DNA of 64,000 nt. Origin: Mesorhizobium sp. M3A.F.Ca.ET.080.04.2.1. Its GTDB lineage: Bacteria; Pseudomonadota; Alphaproteobacteria; Rhizobiales; Rhizobiaceae. Position 1 is the stretch's first letter. Each line of letters begins with the position of its first letter. Below are positions 10,882 to 19,140 of the stretch, in pieces. The stretch spans positions 558,001-622,000 of the forward strand of contig NZ_CP034451.1 of assembly GCF_003952525.1 (NCBI RefSeq). The letters are read 5' to 3'. The position numbers were made by a program, and so were the translations under genes. The notes beneath the pieces were generated by a model. It had not been told where the DNA came from. It made no database searches and was given only the letters and a program-made list of their open reading frames with translations.

Positions 10882-11730
10882 CTATGCCGCCTGATCCGAT
10901 GACGGCTTTCTTCGGCTCGGCGGCTTGCGATCGTAAAACAACGGCCGTGCATTCCAGCTCGTCGTCAGGCCGATGACCCAGCGACCGATCGGCCGCGGCA
11001 GCAGGCCCAGCAATTTGAGCGGCCAGCTTATGTGGTAGGGGAAGGTGACTTCGAAGCCGCCTTTGCATATGCCGCGCAGCATGCGGCGCGACGCTCGGTG
11101 CACGGGCATGAGTCCCGGCATCGGCAGCATGTTCTTTTCCGTCAGCGGCGTGTCCACGAATGCCGGGTTCATCACCTGGACGCGAATGTTCATCTTGTCG
11201 AAATCATATTTCAGCGACTCCGCCAGGATGTTGATTGCCGCCTTGGTGCCGCCGTAAGCCGCGGTGGTCGGCCAGCCGGAATAGGCAGTCACGGATCCGA
11301 CAAGAACGACATGGCCGCGCCCGCGACCGCGCATGCACCCGACCGCGGGCACGAGACCATTGACGATGCCGAAGTAGTTGACGGCAAAGGAGCGCTGGAA
11401 ATCGCGCACGACGAGGTTTTCGCCGGGCGTGGCGATATAGTTGCCGGCATTGAAGACGGCGAGCACGATCGGCCCCATCTGCTTCTCGATCGCCGCAACC
11501 GTCCGTGCCATGCCTTGCTCGTCGGTGACGTCGCAGGGAAAGGACTTCACATGGCCGGCCATCTGCGCCGTTTCGACCAGCAACGTATCGACAGGATCGT
11601 CCGGCAACGCCGTTACCGCGACTGCGTAACCTTGATTGGCGAGATCCTTGGCCAAGGAGCGGCCCAGTCCGCTGCTGCCGCCCGTGACCCAGGCGACACC
11701 GTCCTTAGGGTTGGCCCGGTAGAGTGTCAT
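10882..11730 (-). CDS. Short-chain dehydrogenase/reductase (SDR)
   Basis: A 282-residue NAD(P)-dependent oxidoreductase of the classical SDR family, substrate unknown. The Rossmann motif TGGSSGLGRS lies at about 16-25, FNAGN at about 93-97, and the catalytic Ser/Tyr/Lys set shows as VGSVTAYSG and YGGTKAA. The C-terminal 60 residues (FPYHISWPLKLLGLLPRPI) are hydrophobic, as in SDRs that act on lipid substrates at membranes, but this is inference. The gene is divergent from the cysteine synthase gene, with 215 bases between. Confidence 0.9.
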   Translation of the reverse strand: MTLYRANPKDGVAWVTGGSSGLGRSLAKDLANQGYAVAVTALPDDPVDTLLVETAQMAGHVKSFPCDVTDEQGMARTVAAIEKQMGPIVLAVFNAGNYIATPGENLVVRDFQRSFAVNYFGIVNGLVPAVGCMRGRGRGHVVLVGSVTAYSGWPTTAAYGGTKAAINILAESLKYDFDKMNIRVQVMNPAFVDTPLTEKNMLPMPGLMPVHRASRRMLRGICKGGFEVTFPYHISWPLKLLGLLPRPIGRWVIGLTTSWNARPLFYDRKPPSRRKPSSDQAA

Positions 11731-11945
11731 GCGAAGTCCTGCGAATATTTCGGTAGTGCTCTAGCGGCGAAGAAATAGAATGAAAAGAGCGCTTCTGGCC
11801 GCATTGCTGAAATGCATGAGAGAATGGCAGGAGCGGTCAACAAGCGTTGCAGTGCTTGGAATGCGACTGGACCAGGCAAAATCTTGCCTTGAAACCGCAG
11901 CTTCGGGTTTCTAGGGTCTCGCCGCGGCCAAACAAGGAATCCTCG

Positions 11946-12980
11946 ATGCCCCGTTCTGTGATCGACGCGATCGGCAATACGCCCCTGATCCGGCTCAACA
12001 AGGCCTCGGAAGCGACCGGATGCGAGATCCTGGGCAAAGCCGAGTTCATGAATCCTGGACAATCGGTCAAGGATCGGGCCGGCCTTTTCATCATCCGCGA
12101 TGCCGAGCAGCGCGGCTTGCTCAGGCCCGGCGGCGTCATCGTCGAAGGGACTGCCGGCAACACCGGCATCGGGCTGACGCTCGTCGCAAAGGCGCTCGGC
12201 TACCGCACCGTGATCGTCATTCCCGATACCCAGAGCCAGGAGAAGAAGGACACGATCAAGCTTCTGGGCGCCGAACTGATCGAGGTGCCGGCCGTGCCCT
12301 ACAAAAACCCCAACAACTACGTGAAGCTGTCGGGCCGGCTCGCCCAGCAAATGGCGTTATCGGAGCCGAACGGAGCGATCTGGGCGAACCAGTTCGACAA
12401 CGTCGCCAACCGCGACGGCCATATCCGCACCACGGCGGAGGAGATCTGGGCCCAGACCGGCGGCAAGGTCGATGGCTTCGTGTCGGCGGTCGGCTCGGGC
12501 GGAACACTCGCCGGCGTCGCGATCGGGCTGAAGAGCAAGAGCAGGCAAGTCAAGATCGCGCTCGCCGATCCGCTGGGCGCCGCCCTCTACAGTTTTTACA
12601 CCAGCGGCGAATTGAAGGCCGAGGGCAGCTCGATCACCGAAGGCATCGGCCAGGGCCGCATCACCGCCAACCTCGAAGGTTTCACGCCGGACTTCTCTTT
12701 CCAGATCCCGGACGAAGAGGCGCTGCCGATCGTCTTCGACCTGATCCAGGAGGAGGGGCTCTGCGTCGGCGGCTCGACCGGCATCAACATCGCCGGCGCG
12801 ATCAGGCTGGCGCGCGAGCTTGGAGCCGGCCACACCATCGTGACAATCCTGGCGGACTACGGCACGCGCTACCAGTCGAAGCTGTTCAATCCAGAGTTCC
12901 TGCGCGGCAAGAACCTGCCGGTGCCGGACTGGATGGAAGAGAAAGCCGACATCCCGGTGCCGTTCGAAAAGGTGGCGTAA
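11946..12980 (+). CDS. Cysteine synthase-family PLP enzyme
   Basis: A 344-residue fold-type II PLP enzyme expected to make cysteine from O-acetylserine and sulfide. The PLP lysine is K42 in NPGQSVKDRAG, the phosphate-binding loop is GTAGNTGIG, and the cofactor-binding VGSGGTLAG and GGSTGIN motifs follow. It is longer than housekeeping CysK, with a C-terminal tail after ILADYGTRYQSKLFNPEFL, so it belongs to the CysK-like subgroup also seen in fungi; the exact acceptor is not certain. The stop overlaps the AlaX start by one base (TAATG). Confidence 0.88.
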   Translation: MPRSVIDAIGNTPLIRLNKASEATGCEILGKAEFMNPGQSVKDRAGLFIIRDAEQRGLLRPGGVIVEGTAGNTGIGLTLVAKALGYRTVIVIPDTQSQEKKDTIKLLGAELIEVPAVPYKNPNNYVKLSGRLAQQMALSEPNGAIWANQFDNVANRDGHIRTTAEEIWAQTGGKVDGFVSAVGSGGTLAGVAIGLKSKSRQVKIALADPLGAALYSFYTSGELKAEGSSITEGIGQGRITANLEGFTPDFSFQIPDEEALPIVFDLIQEEGLCVGGSTGINIAGAIRLARELGAGHTIVTILADYGTRYQSKLFNPEFLRGKNLPVPDWMEEKADIPVPFEKVA

Positions 12981-13723
12981 TGGCGCAGCGGACCGAAGCG
13001 CTGTTCCGGGACGATGCCTATCTGAGGACGGCGGAGGCGCAGGTCGTCGCCATCAATGATCGCGGCGGCATCCTTCTCGACCGGTCGATCTTCTATGCCA
13101 CATCGGGCGGACAGCCCGGCGATACCGGCGTGTTCGAACGCGCCGACGGCAATCGCATCGCGATCGCTGCCACCATAACCGGCGAGACCAAGGATGAGAT
13201 CATCCATGTGCCCGCGCCTGAGCAGGTGCTGCCTGCACTTGGTGAAAAGCTGAGACTGGCCGTCGACTGGGAACGGCGGCATCTTTTGATGCGCATGCAT
13301 TCCGCCTGTCATCTGCTTACCGTGGTGTGCCCGTTTCCGATAACCGGGGCCGCCGTCGCCGAGGATGACAGCCGCGTCGACTTCGATATTCCCGATGCCG
13401 GCTTCAGCAAGGAGGATGTGACCGCGCAACTGATGGAACTGGTGCGCTCCGACCATCCCATCTTCACGCGCCTGATCACCGATGAGGAACTGGCGGCGAA
13501 TCCGGGTCTGGTCAAATCAAAGAACGTGCGGCCGCCGGTCGGGATCGGCAAGATCCGCCTGGTTTGCATCGGCGACAATGCCTCGATCGACAGCCAGCCA
13601 TGCGGCGGCACCCATGTGAAGAGCACCGGCGAGGTCGGCGAGATTCACATCGGCAAGATCGAGAAGAAGGGTCGCGAGAACCGGCGCTTCCGCATCCGCT
13701 TCGGGCCGATGCCAGCGAACTGA
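12980..13723 (+). CDS. alaX: Alanyl-tRNA editing protein AlaX
   Basis: A 247-residue free-standing homologue of the AlaRS editing domain that hydrolyses mischarged Ser- or Gly-tRNA(Ala). The zinc site is visible as HSACH (H107, H111) plus a later CGGTH. A TSGGQPGDTG segment near residue 41 is characteristic of AlaX and AlaRS. It is coupled to the upstream cysteine synthase-like gene by a one-base overlap, a plausible link through serine metabolism. The frame is open far upstream, but that part is the shadow of the cysteine synthase gene. Confidence 0.93.
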   Translation: MAQRTEALFRDDAYLRTAEAQVVAINDRGGILLDRSIFYATSGGQPGDTGVFERADGNRIAIAATITGETKDEIIHVPAPEQVLPALGEKLRLAVDWERRHLLMRMHSACHLLTVVCPFPITGAAVAEDDSRVDFDIPDAGFSKEDVTAQLMELVRSDHPIFTRLITDEELAANPGLVKSKNVRPPVGIGKIRLVCIGDNASIDSQPCGGTHVKSTGEVGEIHIGKIEKKGRENRRFRIRFGPMPAN

Positions 13724-13765
13724 CGACGAAACGGGCGAATAGCGAGAGGCGGAAGGGAGCATAAC

Positions 13766-14617
13766 ATGGCTGAGGATAGTCCTTTCATCGTCGACGCGGA
13801 CTGGCTCGAGAAGCGGCTGGGCGAGCCTGGGCTCACCATCATCGATGCGTCCTGGTACCTGCCGGCGCAGAACCGCAACGCGCGCGCCGAATATGACGCC
13901 GCTCACATTCCCGGCGCCCGCTTCCTGGACCAGGACGACATCTCGGACCCGGATTCCAAGTTGCCGCATACGCTGGCCTCGCCCCAATATTTCGCGCAAT
14001 ATGTCGGGTCCATGGGCGTTTCCGCCGACGACACCATCGTGATCTATGACGGACCGGGCCTGTTTTCGGCGCCACGCGCCTGGTGGATGTTCAGGGTCAT
14101 GGGCGTCTTCCAGGTCTATATCCTGAACGGCGGTTTCGACCGCTGGAAGGCGGAAGGGCGGCCGGTGACGGCGGAGCAGACCCGAATAGCGCCCTGCATC
14201 TTCCACGCCGATTTCGATGCCGGCCGCGTCGTCAGCCTGGCCGAGATGCGCAAGATCGTCGACGGCCGCGAAAGCCAGATCGCCGATGCCCGCTCGGCCG
14301 GCCGTTTCGCCGGCACCGAGCCCGAACCGCGCGCCGGAATCCGTTCCGGCCACATGCCGGGCGCGCGCAATATCCCTGTTGGGTCGCTATCCGAAAATGG
14401 AGAAATGCTGCCCCGGGCCCGCTTGCGCAAGCTGATCGAGGACGCCGGCATCGATCTGTCGAAACCGGTCGTCACGTCATGCGGGTCGGGCATCACCGCC
14501 GCGGCGATCACGCTGGCGCTTGAGACGCTCGGCCATACGGACAACAAGCTCTATGATGGCGCGTGGACCGAATGGGGTGGCCTGAGCGATACGCCCGTGG
14601 TGACGGGCAAGGAATGA
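13766..14617 (+). CDS. sseA: 3-mercaptopyruvate / thiosulfate sulfurtransferase
   Basis: A 283-residue tandem rhodanese protein: an inactive N-terminal domain (about 1-150) and a catalytic C-terminal domain with the active cysteine C239 in CGSGITAA, the loop type that marks mercaptopyruvate rather than thiosulfate sulfurtransferases. It transfers sulfur from 3-mercaptopyruvate to cyanide or thiols and fits the sulfur amino-acid genes just upstream. ATG start with GGAAGGGAG 8 bases before. The stop overlaps the start of the GNAT gene (ATGA). Confidence 0.93.
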   Translation: MAEDSPFIVDADWLEKRLGEPGLTIIDASWYLPAQNRNARAEYDAAHIPGARFLDQDDISDPDSKLPHTLASPQYFAQYVGSMGVSADDTIVIYDGPGLFSAPRAWWMFRVMGVFQVYILNGGFDRWKAEGRPVTAEQTRIAPCIFHADFDAGRVVSLAEMRKIVDGRESQIADARSAGRFAGTEPEPRAGIRSGHMPGARNIPVGSLSENGEMLPRARLRKLIEDAGIDLSKPVVTSCGSGITAAAITLALETLGHTDNKLYDGAWTEWGGLSDTPVVTGKE

Positions 14618-15186
14618 CCAGGATGGAAACCGGCTCGCTGAAGGATATCGAGGTCACGGTCACATTCCTTGAAATGCATGTGCCGCCGGCGGCGTCGCCG
14701 CCGCTACCGTACAACCGCCAGATCGCGCTGCTGAAGACCAGGGAAATCCCGCTGCATTTCTACCGCTACCTGATGGATCGCGTCGGGCGCAAATGGCATT
14801 GGGTCAATGTGCTGCGGCTAAGCGACGAGGAGCTGGCAGCCGGGCTGCATCGCGAGGATCGGGACATCAGGGTGCTCTATCTCGACGGGTCTCCAGCCGG
14901 CTTCTTCGACCTCAAGCCGCATCTACCGGAGGAGGTGGAACTCGCCTATTTCGGAATGATGGAACACGCGCACGGCCAAGGCATCGGGCGATGGTTCCTG
15001 GGTGCGGCAATTTCCGCCGCTTGGGCGTATGGGCCGAAGCGAGTGACGGTGCAGACTTGCACGCTTGACCATCCGGCGGCGCTGCCCCTTTACCAGAAGC
15101 TCGGCTTTCAGCCGGTGGCGCAGAAGAAGGAAGTCGTGCATCCGCTGACCTTTGCCGAGCGCTCGGCAAGCGTGATGAGACCTTAG
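14614..15186 (+). CDS. GNAT family N-acetyltransferase
   Basis: A 190-residue acetyltransferase, substrate unknown. The acetyl-CoA binding motif A is seen as EHAHGQGIGRWFLGAAI (about residues 126-142), followed by the LDHPAALPLYQKLGFQPV segment typical of the GNAT C-terminal strand. The start at ATG 14614 overlaps the sseA stop, implying translational coupling. A terminator follows 78 bases after the stop. Confidence 0.9.
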   Translation: MTRMETGSLKDIEVTVTFLEMHVPPAASPPLPYNRQIALLKTREIPLHFYRYLMDRVGRKWHWVNVLRLSDEELAAGLHREDRDIRVLYLDGSPAGFFDLKPHLPEEVELAYFGMMEHAHGQGIGRWFLGAAISAAWAYGPKRVTVQTCTLDHPAALPLYQKLGFQPVAQKKEVVHPLTFAERSASVMRP

Positions 15187-15263
15187 CAATTCTTAAACTC
15201 GCCGCTCATCGGCGGCCGCTTCGAATATTTCCTGCCAGCACAGGATTTTCCAATCCGCATCAG

Positions 15264-15288
15264 GGCCCGGTTTCGACGAGACCGGGCC
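15264..15288 (+). terminator. Intrinsic terminator after the sseA-GNAT pair
   Basis: An 11-bp stem GGCCCGGTTTC / GAGACCGGGCC (one G-U pair) with loop GAC, followed by TTTCCTGTT. Confidence 0.85.
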
Positions 15289-15365
15289 TTTCCTGTTGGC
15301 AAGAATCGGGTGGGACGCGCCGCTACCGCGGCGTAGCTTGCGGTCATCGTCTCCGGAGATTAGCC

Positions 15366-15833
15366 ATGAGCATCCAGTTCAAAGCCCTGCCGACCGAAGC
15401 CGTGCGCAGCCTGCAACGGGGAGGGCCAGACGCCTATGGCCTCGCGCCGGAACGAAGGATTTCCGACGGCGACGGCGTGCCATGCCGGCATTGCCTGAAG
15501 AACGTTGCCGCGGGCGAGCGCTACCTCATTCTCGCCTATCGGCCATTCCCCCGGCTTCAGCCTTACGCCGAGACCGGGCCGATCTTCTTGCATGCGCACG
15601 AATGCGAAGCTGCTGCGGAAGTGGATGCGCTGCCGGAAATGCTCGAAAGCAGCGACTACATCGTGCGAGGCTACGGCAGGGACGACCGCATCGTCTACGG
15701 CAGTGGCGGAGTCGGCCCGACCAGCGACATTGCGGCACGCTCCGAGAGGTTGTTCGAGCGCGACGACATCGCCTACATCCATGTCCGCTCGGCGCGCAAC
15801 AATTGCTACCAATGCCGCATCGATCGGGCATGA
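15366..15833 (+). CDS. DUF1203 family protein
   Basis: A 155-residue cytoplasmic protein matching, from memory of the family, DUF1203: an N-terminal FKALPTEAVRSL, a central CRHCLKNVAAGERYLILAYRPF with a CxxC pair, HAHECE, and a C-terminal ARNNCYQCRID with a second CxxC. The two CxxC pairs and histidines could bind zinc. Function unknown. It stands alone between a terminator and a gene-free region. Confidence 0.82.
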   Translation: MSIQFKALPTEAVRSLQRGGPDAYGLAPERRISDGDGVPCRHCLKNVAAGERYLILAYRPFPRLQPYAETGPIFLHAHECEAAAEVDALPEMLESSDYIVRGYGRDDRIVYGSGGVGPTSDIAARSERLFERDDIAYIHVRSARNNCYQCRIDRA

Positions 15834-15915
15834 GGGCCGGAAAAAAAGAAGCCCGCCGATGGTCTGGCGGGCCGTTGGGAAGAAGTCTGTGACAGAAGCC
15901 GTCGGCAATAGCCGC

Positions 15916-16031
15916 TAGAGCCGGATGATTTCAGGTCGAATCGACCGGAAATCTGAATCCGGCTCTAAATCAAGGAGATAGAGCATGATGTCGCCCGAAA
16001 ACCGCCTCACACTTTTCGGCATCATGCTCTA
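15916..16031. repeat. Pair of Rhizobiales-type palindromic intergenic repeats
   Basis: Two imperfect palindromes lie 11 bases apart, each bounded by TAGAG and CTCTA: 15916-15967 (TAGAGCCGGAT ... ATCCGGCTCTA type) and 15979-16031 (TAGAGCATGATG ... CATCATGCTCTA). The second contains the CCGAAAACCGCCTCACACTTTTCGG-like core found widely between genes in Rhizobiales and resembles RIME-class elements. Confidence 0.75.
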
Positions 16032-16211
16032 GCAGTCCGGTGTTGTCCGGCATTGCGAAGCGGCTGAAGCCGTCAGGGAGCCGCATCACTCTGAGCATGG
16101 CTTTCAGGTGCCGAATGTGAAGTATTTCACACACGGGCTCTTCCTGTTTGCCTGGCGCTGTGGGAGCTGACCAAAGACGAACCTGTCGTATTCCTGTCGT
16201 ACAATCACGCT

Positions 16212-16300
16212 AAATGGGACTGGTTGATCGATTGCCGACCGCGGATGGACCGGCGGCATGTCGCAACATCGAGGAAGCGGGGCCCCGGCTCCGCTTTTTT
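16212..16300 (+). ncRNA. Candidate small RNA
   Basis: A predicted transcript of about 90 bases. A near-consensus -10 box TACAAT lies at 16200-16205. The transcript would end at a strong intrinsic terminator (AGCGGGGC, loop CCCG, GCTCCGCT, then T6 and further T-rich sequence). No flanking protein gene needs this terminator: the next plus-strand gene upstream ends at 15833 and the ald gene is on the other strand. The -35 region is weak. No family recognised. Confidence 0.45.
16276..16300 (+). terminator. Strong plus-strand terminator in a gene-free region
   Basis: 8-bp stem AGCGGGGC / GCTCCGCT (one G-U pair) followed by TTTTTTGTTTTGCGCTTTTC. Confidence 0.8.
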
Positions 16301-16404
16301 GTTTTGCGCTTTTCTTTTGCACAGCGCTGCGTAGCTGCAGATGGAAACCCGCTGCACACTTCCGTGGAATTCAGCCGGCTTGGAATTCAGCCGGGCAAAG
16401 AAAA

Positions 16405-16428
16405 GCCCGCCGGAACGAACCGGCGGGC
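16405..16428 (-). terminator. Intrinsic terminator of ald
   Basis: Perfect 9-bp stem GCCCGCCGG / CCGGCGGGC with a 6-base loop; on the minus strand it is followed by TTTTCTTT. It lies 29 bases after the ald stop. Confidence 0.9.
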
Positions 16429-16456
16429 GAGACGGGAGGAAGCTCTTTGTGGGGAA

Positions 16457-17572
16457 TCAGGCGGCGAGCACGGCCTTCGGCTCGACCATTTCGTAGCCGA
16501 GCGCCTCGGCAACGGCGCGGTTGGTGATCTTGCCCTTGTGGACATTGAGGCCGTTGCGCAAGTGGTGGTCGTCGACGAGCGCCTTGAGGCCTTTGTCGGC
16601 AAGCTGCAGGCCATGATGCAGCGTCGCATTGTTGAGCGCATGCGCCGAGGTGACCGGCACCGCGCCGGGCATGTTGGCGACGCAGTAGTGGATGACGCCG
16701 TCGACCTCGTAGGTGGGATCGGCATGGGTGGTGGTGTGCGAGGTCTCGAAGCAGCCGCCCTGGTCGATGGCGACGTCGACGAGGACTGCCCCCTTCTTCA
16801 TGCCGGAGAGCATTTCGCGGGTGACGAGCTTCGGCGCCGCAGCACCCGGGATCAGCACGGCGCCGACGACGATGTCGGCCGAGAAGCATTCTTCTTCCAG
16901 CGCCTCGACGGTCGAATAGCGGGTGTGAACGCGGCCGGCGAAGATGTCGTCGAGCTGGCGCAGGCGCGGGATCGAACGGTCGATGATGGTGACGTCGGCG
17001 CCAAGGCCGACGGCCATCTTGGCAGCATGCAGGCCGACGACGCCGCCACCCAGCACGGTGACTTTTCCGGGCAGGACGCCGGGCACGCCGCCGAGCAGCA
17101 CGCCGCGGCCGCCATTGGCCTTCTGCAGCGCGGTCGCGCCGGCCTGGATCGACAGACGGCCGGCGACTTCCGACATCGGCGCCAGCAGCGGCAGGCCGCC
17201 GCGATCGTCGGTGACCGTCTCATATGCGATCGCGGTGACGCCGGAAGCGAGCAGACCCTTGGTCTGATCCGGATCCGGAGCGAGGTGAAGATAGGTGTAG
17301 AGGATCTGGCCGTCGCGCAACTGGACCCACTCGTTGGGCTGCGGCTCCTTGACCTTGACGATCATATCCGACTTGGCGAACACGTCGGCTGCGGTCTTGG
17401 CAATCGCGGCGCCTGCGGAGCGATAGGCATTGTCGTCGGCGCCGATGCCGGCGCCCGCGCCTGTCTCGACCAGCACTTCATGGCCATGCGCCACATATTC
17501 GCGGACCGAGCCGGGCGTCAGGCCGACGCGGTATTCGTGGTTCTTGATTTCCTTGGGGCATCCGACGCGCAT
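16457..17572 (-). CDS. ald: Alanine dehydrogenase
   Basis: A 371-residue NAD-dependent alanine dehydrogenase that interconverts alanine and pyruvate plus ammonia. Catalytic residues K75 (VKVKEP) and H96 (YLHLAPD) are present, as is the NAD-binding [12 protein letters not shown]. The start [20 protein letters not shown] is the family N-terminus; the open frame further upstream is not used. It is divergent from an Lrp/AsnC regulator, the usual ald-aldR layout, in which the regulator activates ald in response to alanine. Confidence 0.97.
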   Translation of the reverse strand: MRVGCPKEIKNHEYRVGLTPGSVREYVAHGHEVLVETGAGAGIGADDNAYRSAGAAIAKTAADVFAKSDMIVKVKEPQPNEWVQLRDGQILYTYLHLAPDPDQTKGLLASGVTAIAYETVTDDRGGLPLLAPMSEVAGRLSIQAGATALQKANGGRGVLLGGVPGVLPGKVTVLGGGVVGLHAAKMAVGLGADVTIIDRSIPRLRQLDDIFAGRVHTRYSTVEALEEECFSADIVVGAVLIPGAAAPKLVTREMLSGMKKGAVLVDVAIDQGGCFETSHTTTHADPTYEVDGVIHYCVANMPGAVPVTSAHALNNATLHHGLQLADKGLKALVDDHHLRNGLNVHKGKITNRAVAEALGYEMVEPKAVLAA

Positions 17573-17632
17573 TTTTCTTCTCCTGATACGGCCCGCTGGG
17601 GCTCGTTCCCTGTCAGCACCAAGTGAACCACG

Positions 17633-17697
17633 AATCGTTGCGCAGGTGTTTGCGAATGCGCTTGCGCCCTGCGGCCGGCTTCGATAATCGTTGCGCA
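17633..17697. promoter_or_regulatory. Direct repeats in the ald-aldR spacer, likely AldR operator
   Basis: The 12-mer AATCGTTGCGCA occurs exactly at 17633-17644 and 17686-17697, 53 bp apart (about five helical turns), with related TTGCG runs between. Lrp/AsnC oligomers bind phased sites in this way, so this is the likely shared operator of ald and aldR. Confidence 0.6.
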
Positions 17698-17729
17698 AAA
17701 TGGAAAGTTCTTCGCAGGAATCACGAAAA

Positions 17730-18203
17730 ATGCCGCTCGATAGGATTGATATCGCCATTCTGGAGACTTTGCAGAAGGATGGGCGCATACCCAATGCGGC
17801 GCTCGCGGAGAAGGTCGGGCTTTCGCAATCGGCCTGCTCGCGCAGGCTCGACAATCTGGAGAAATCCGGGACCATCCGCGGCTACCACGCGCGTCTCTCA
17901 AACGCCGCGCTTGGCCATCAGATGACGGCGATCGTGCACATATCGCTGTCGGGCCAATTCGAGAAGACGCTGTCGGATTTCGAGGCGGCGATCAAGCGCT
18001 GCCCGAACGTGCTCTCCTGCCATCTGATGTCGGGCGAATACGACTACATCCTGCGCATCGCCGCCAAGGACCTCGTCGACTACGAGCGCATCCACAAGGA
18101 ATGGCTGTCGGCGATGCCGCATGTGACGAAGATCAATTCGTCCTTCGCCTTGCGCGAGATCGTCGACCGCACCGCGCTGGGTTTGAAGCCAGAGATGGCT
18201 TAG
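17730..18203 (+). CDS. aldR: Lrp/AsnC family regulator of ald
   Basis: A 157-residue feast/famine regulator. The N-terminal winged helix-turn-helix reads LDRIDIAILETLQKDGRIPN then LAEKVGLSQSACSRRLDNLE. The C-terminal ligand-binding RAM domain contains VLSCHLMSGEYDYILRI. The start is chosen at MPLDRIDIAIL because CAGGA lies 10 bases upstream; ATG 17700 would add ten unusual residues and overlap the second operator-like repeat. Divergent position relative to ald supports the name aldR. Confidence 0.9.
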   Translation: MPLDRIDIAILETLQKDGRIPNAALAEKVGLSQSACSRRLDNLEKSGTIRGYHARLSNAALGHQMTAIVHISLSGQFEKTLSDFEAAIKRCPNVLSCHLMSGEYDYILRIAAKDLVDYERIHKEWLSAMPHVTKINSSFALREIVDRTALGLKPEMA

Positions 18204-18298
18204 AGCAATTCCAGAAAGCGTCCGTCGCGATTCTCGGTGCGGAATCGCCTAAGAAGAAGAACCTTGAGCGGGTGAGCCACTCTATGAGCTGAGCCGGG
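18204..18298. repeat. Fragment of an intergenic repeat
   Basis: AGAGCAATTCCAGAAAG followed by a TTCTCGGTGCGGAATCGC segment resembles the start of the repeat near 43395-43440. It looks like a decayed copy. No gene seen. Confidence 0.4.
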
Positions 18299-18967
18299 CT
18301 AGCCGCCATTGTTCCCCGCCGCCTCGGTCACCACCGTGGTCATGGGGATGTCGTGGGGCTGCGGGTAAATGGTGGGGATTCGCTGCAATTCGTAGCCGAC
18401 GCCGATCACCAGCGGCCGGAACGGCATGGCGGCCAGCGTGCGGTCGAAGAAGCCGCCGCCGTAGCCGAGCCGGTAGTTGCCTGGGTCGATGCCGACGATC
18501 GGCGAGATCACGATGTCCGGCAGCACCGGATCGCCTGCGGCCGGGATCGGGATGTTCCAGACGCCTTTTTCCAGCCGGTCGCCCGGGACGTAGGCGCGAA
18601 ACACCAGAGGGCGTCCCTTCTCGATGACGACGGGCAGCGCCGTGCGGCCGCCGCGCGCGTTGACCGAAGCCATCCAGGCGCGCAGATCCGGTTCGCCGCG
18701 GAACGGCCAATAGAGACTGACCATGCGGCCCGAAACGTCGCCGATCAGAGCGTCGAGGCCCTCGGCAATGCGCATCGACATTGCTGAGCGGGCGTCGGCG
18801 GAAACTGCAAGCCGGGTGCCGATGAGCCTTTCGCGCTCCGCCTTGCGCCATCGCTTCACATCGGCCCAGTCGGACAGCGGCATCTGATATGCCGGATCGA
18901 GTTCGTGCATGAAGCAAGGCGGCGAGGCATATTGTGCCGGGCCTTCGTCGTCGCGATTGTCAGCCAT
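18299..18967 (-). CDS. 5-formyltetrahydrofolate cyclo-ligase
   Basis: A 222-residue enzyme (also called MTHF synthetase, YgfA/FAU family) that converts 5-formyl-THF to 5,10-methenyl-THF with ATP, recycling an inactive folate. The signature LGYGGGFFDRTLA lies at about 163-175, and the N-terminal KRWRKAERERLIG basic stretch is the start of the domain; about 35 residues before it are a lineage-specific extension. Start at MADNRDDEG with GGGAGTG 8 bases upstream; ATG 18985 is the alternative. Divergent from ndh. Confidence 0.93.
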   Translation of the reverse strand: MADNRDDEGPAQYASPPCFMHELDPAYQMPLSDWADVKRWRKAERERLIGTRLAVSADARSAMSMRIAEGLDALIGDVSGRMVSLYWPFRGEPDLRAWMASVNARGGRTALPVVIEKGRPLVFRAYVPGDRLEKGVWNIPIPAAGDPVLPDIVISPIVGIDPGNYRLGYGGGFFDRTLAAMPFRPLVIGVGYELQRIPTIYPQPHDIPMTTVVTEAAGNNGG

Positions 18968-19140
18968 GCGTTCACTCCCTGTCATTGCGCTCCACGCTAT
19001 CCCGGACAACCTAGGGCGGCATGTTCGTTCACGACACCGGGCGACGACTCCCGGGCAGTAGAATGGCCGGCGGCAACGTTGCTCCAATGCACAAAAATGC
19101 TTACATCACGGGGCGGTAATCGGTTTGGCGAGGTGGACGA

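Larger units (their letters stand above)
15834..16456. other. Gene-free region with repeats and a candidate small RNA
   Basis: 623 bases with no credible protein gene. It contains a GCCCGCC / GGCGGGC hairpin at 15851-15872 preceded by A7, two adjacent palindromic repeats (15916-16031), a promoter-like TACAAT with flanking direct repeats (16182-16205), a strong plus-strand terminator (16276-16300) and the ald terminator (16405-16428). Confidence 0.7.

Noticed and set aside
15851..15872. GCCCGCC/GGCGGGC hairpin as terminator of the DUF1203 gene
   Set aside because: The A-run is on the 5' side and no T-run follows on the plus strand, so it would act only on the minus strand, where no gene is nearby.
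16214..17626. A 470-codon plus-strand frame opposite ald
   Set aside because: Antisense shadow of alanine dehydrogenase; its first codons overlap the candidate sRNA and run through a strong terminator.
18968..19140. Possible 6S RNA upstream of the 5-formyl-THF cyclo-ligase gene
   Set aside because: 6S RNA often lies beside this gene in proteobacteria, but the 173-base spacer shows no long rod-like pairing with a central bubble that I can recognise, and zapA is absent. A covariance-model search would settle it.
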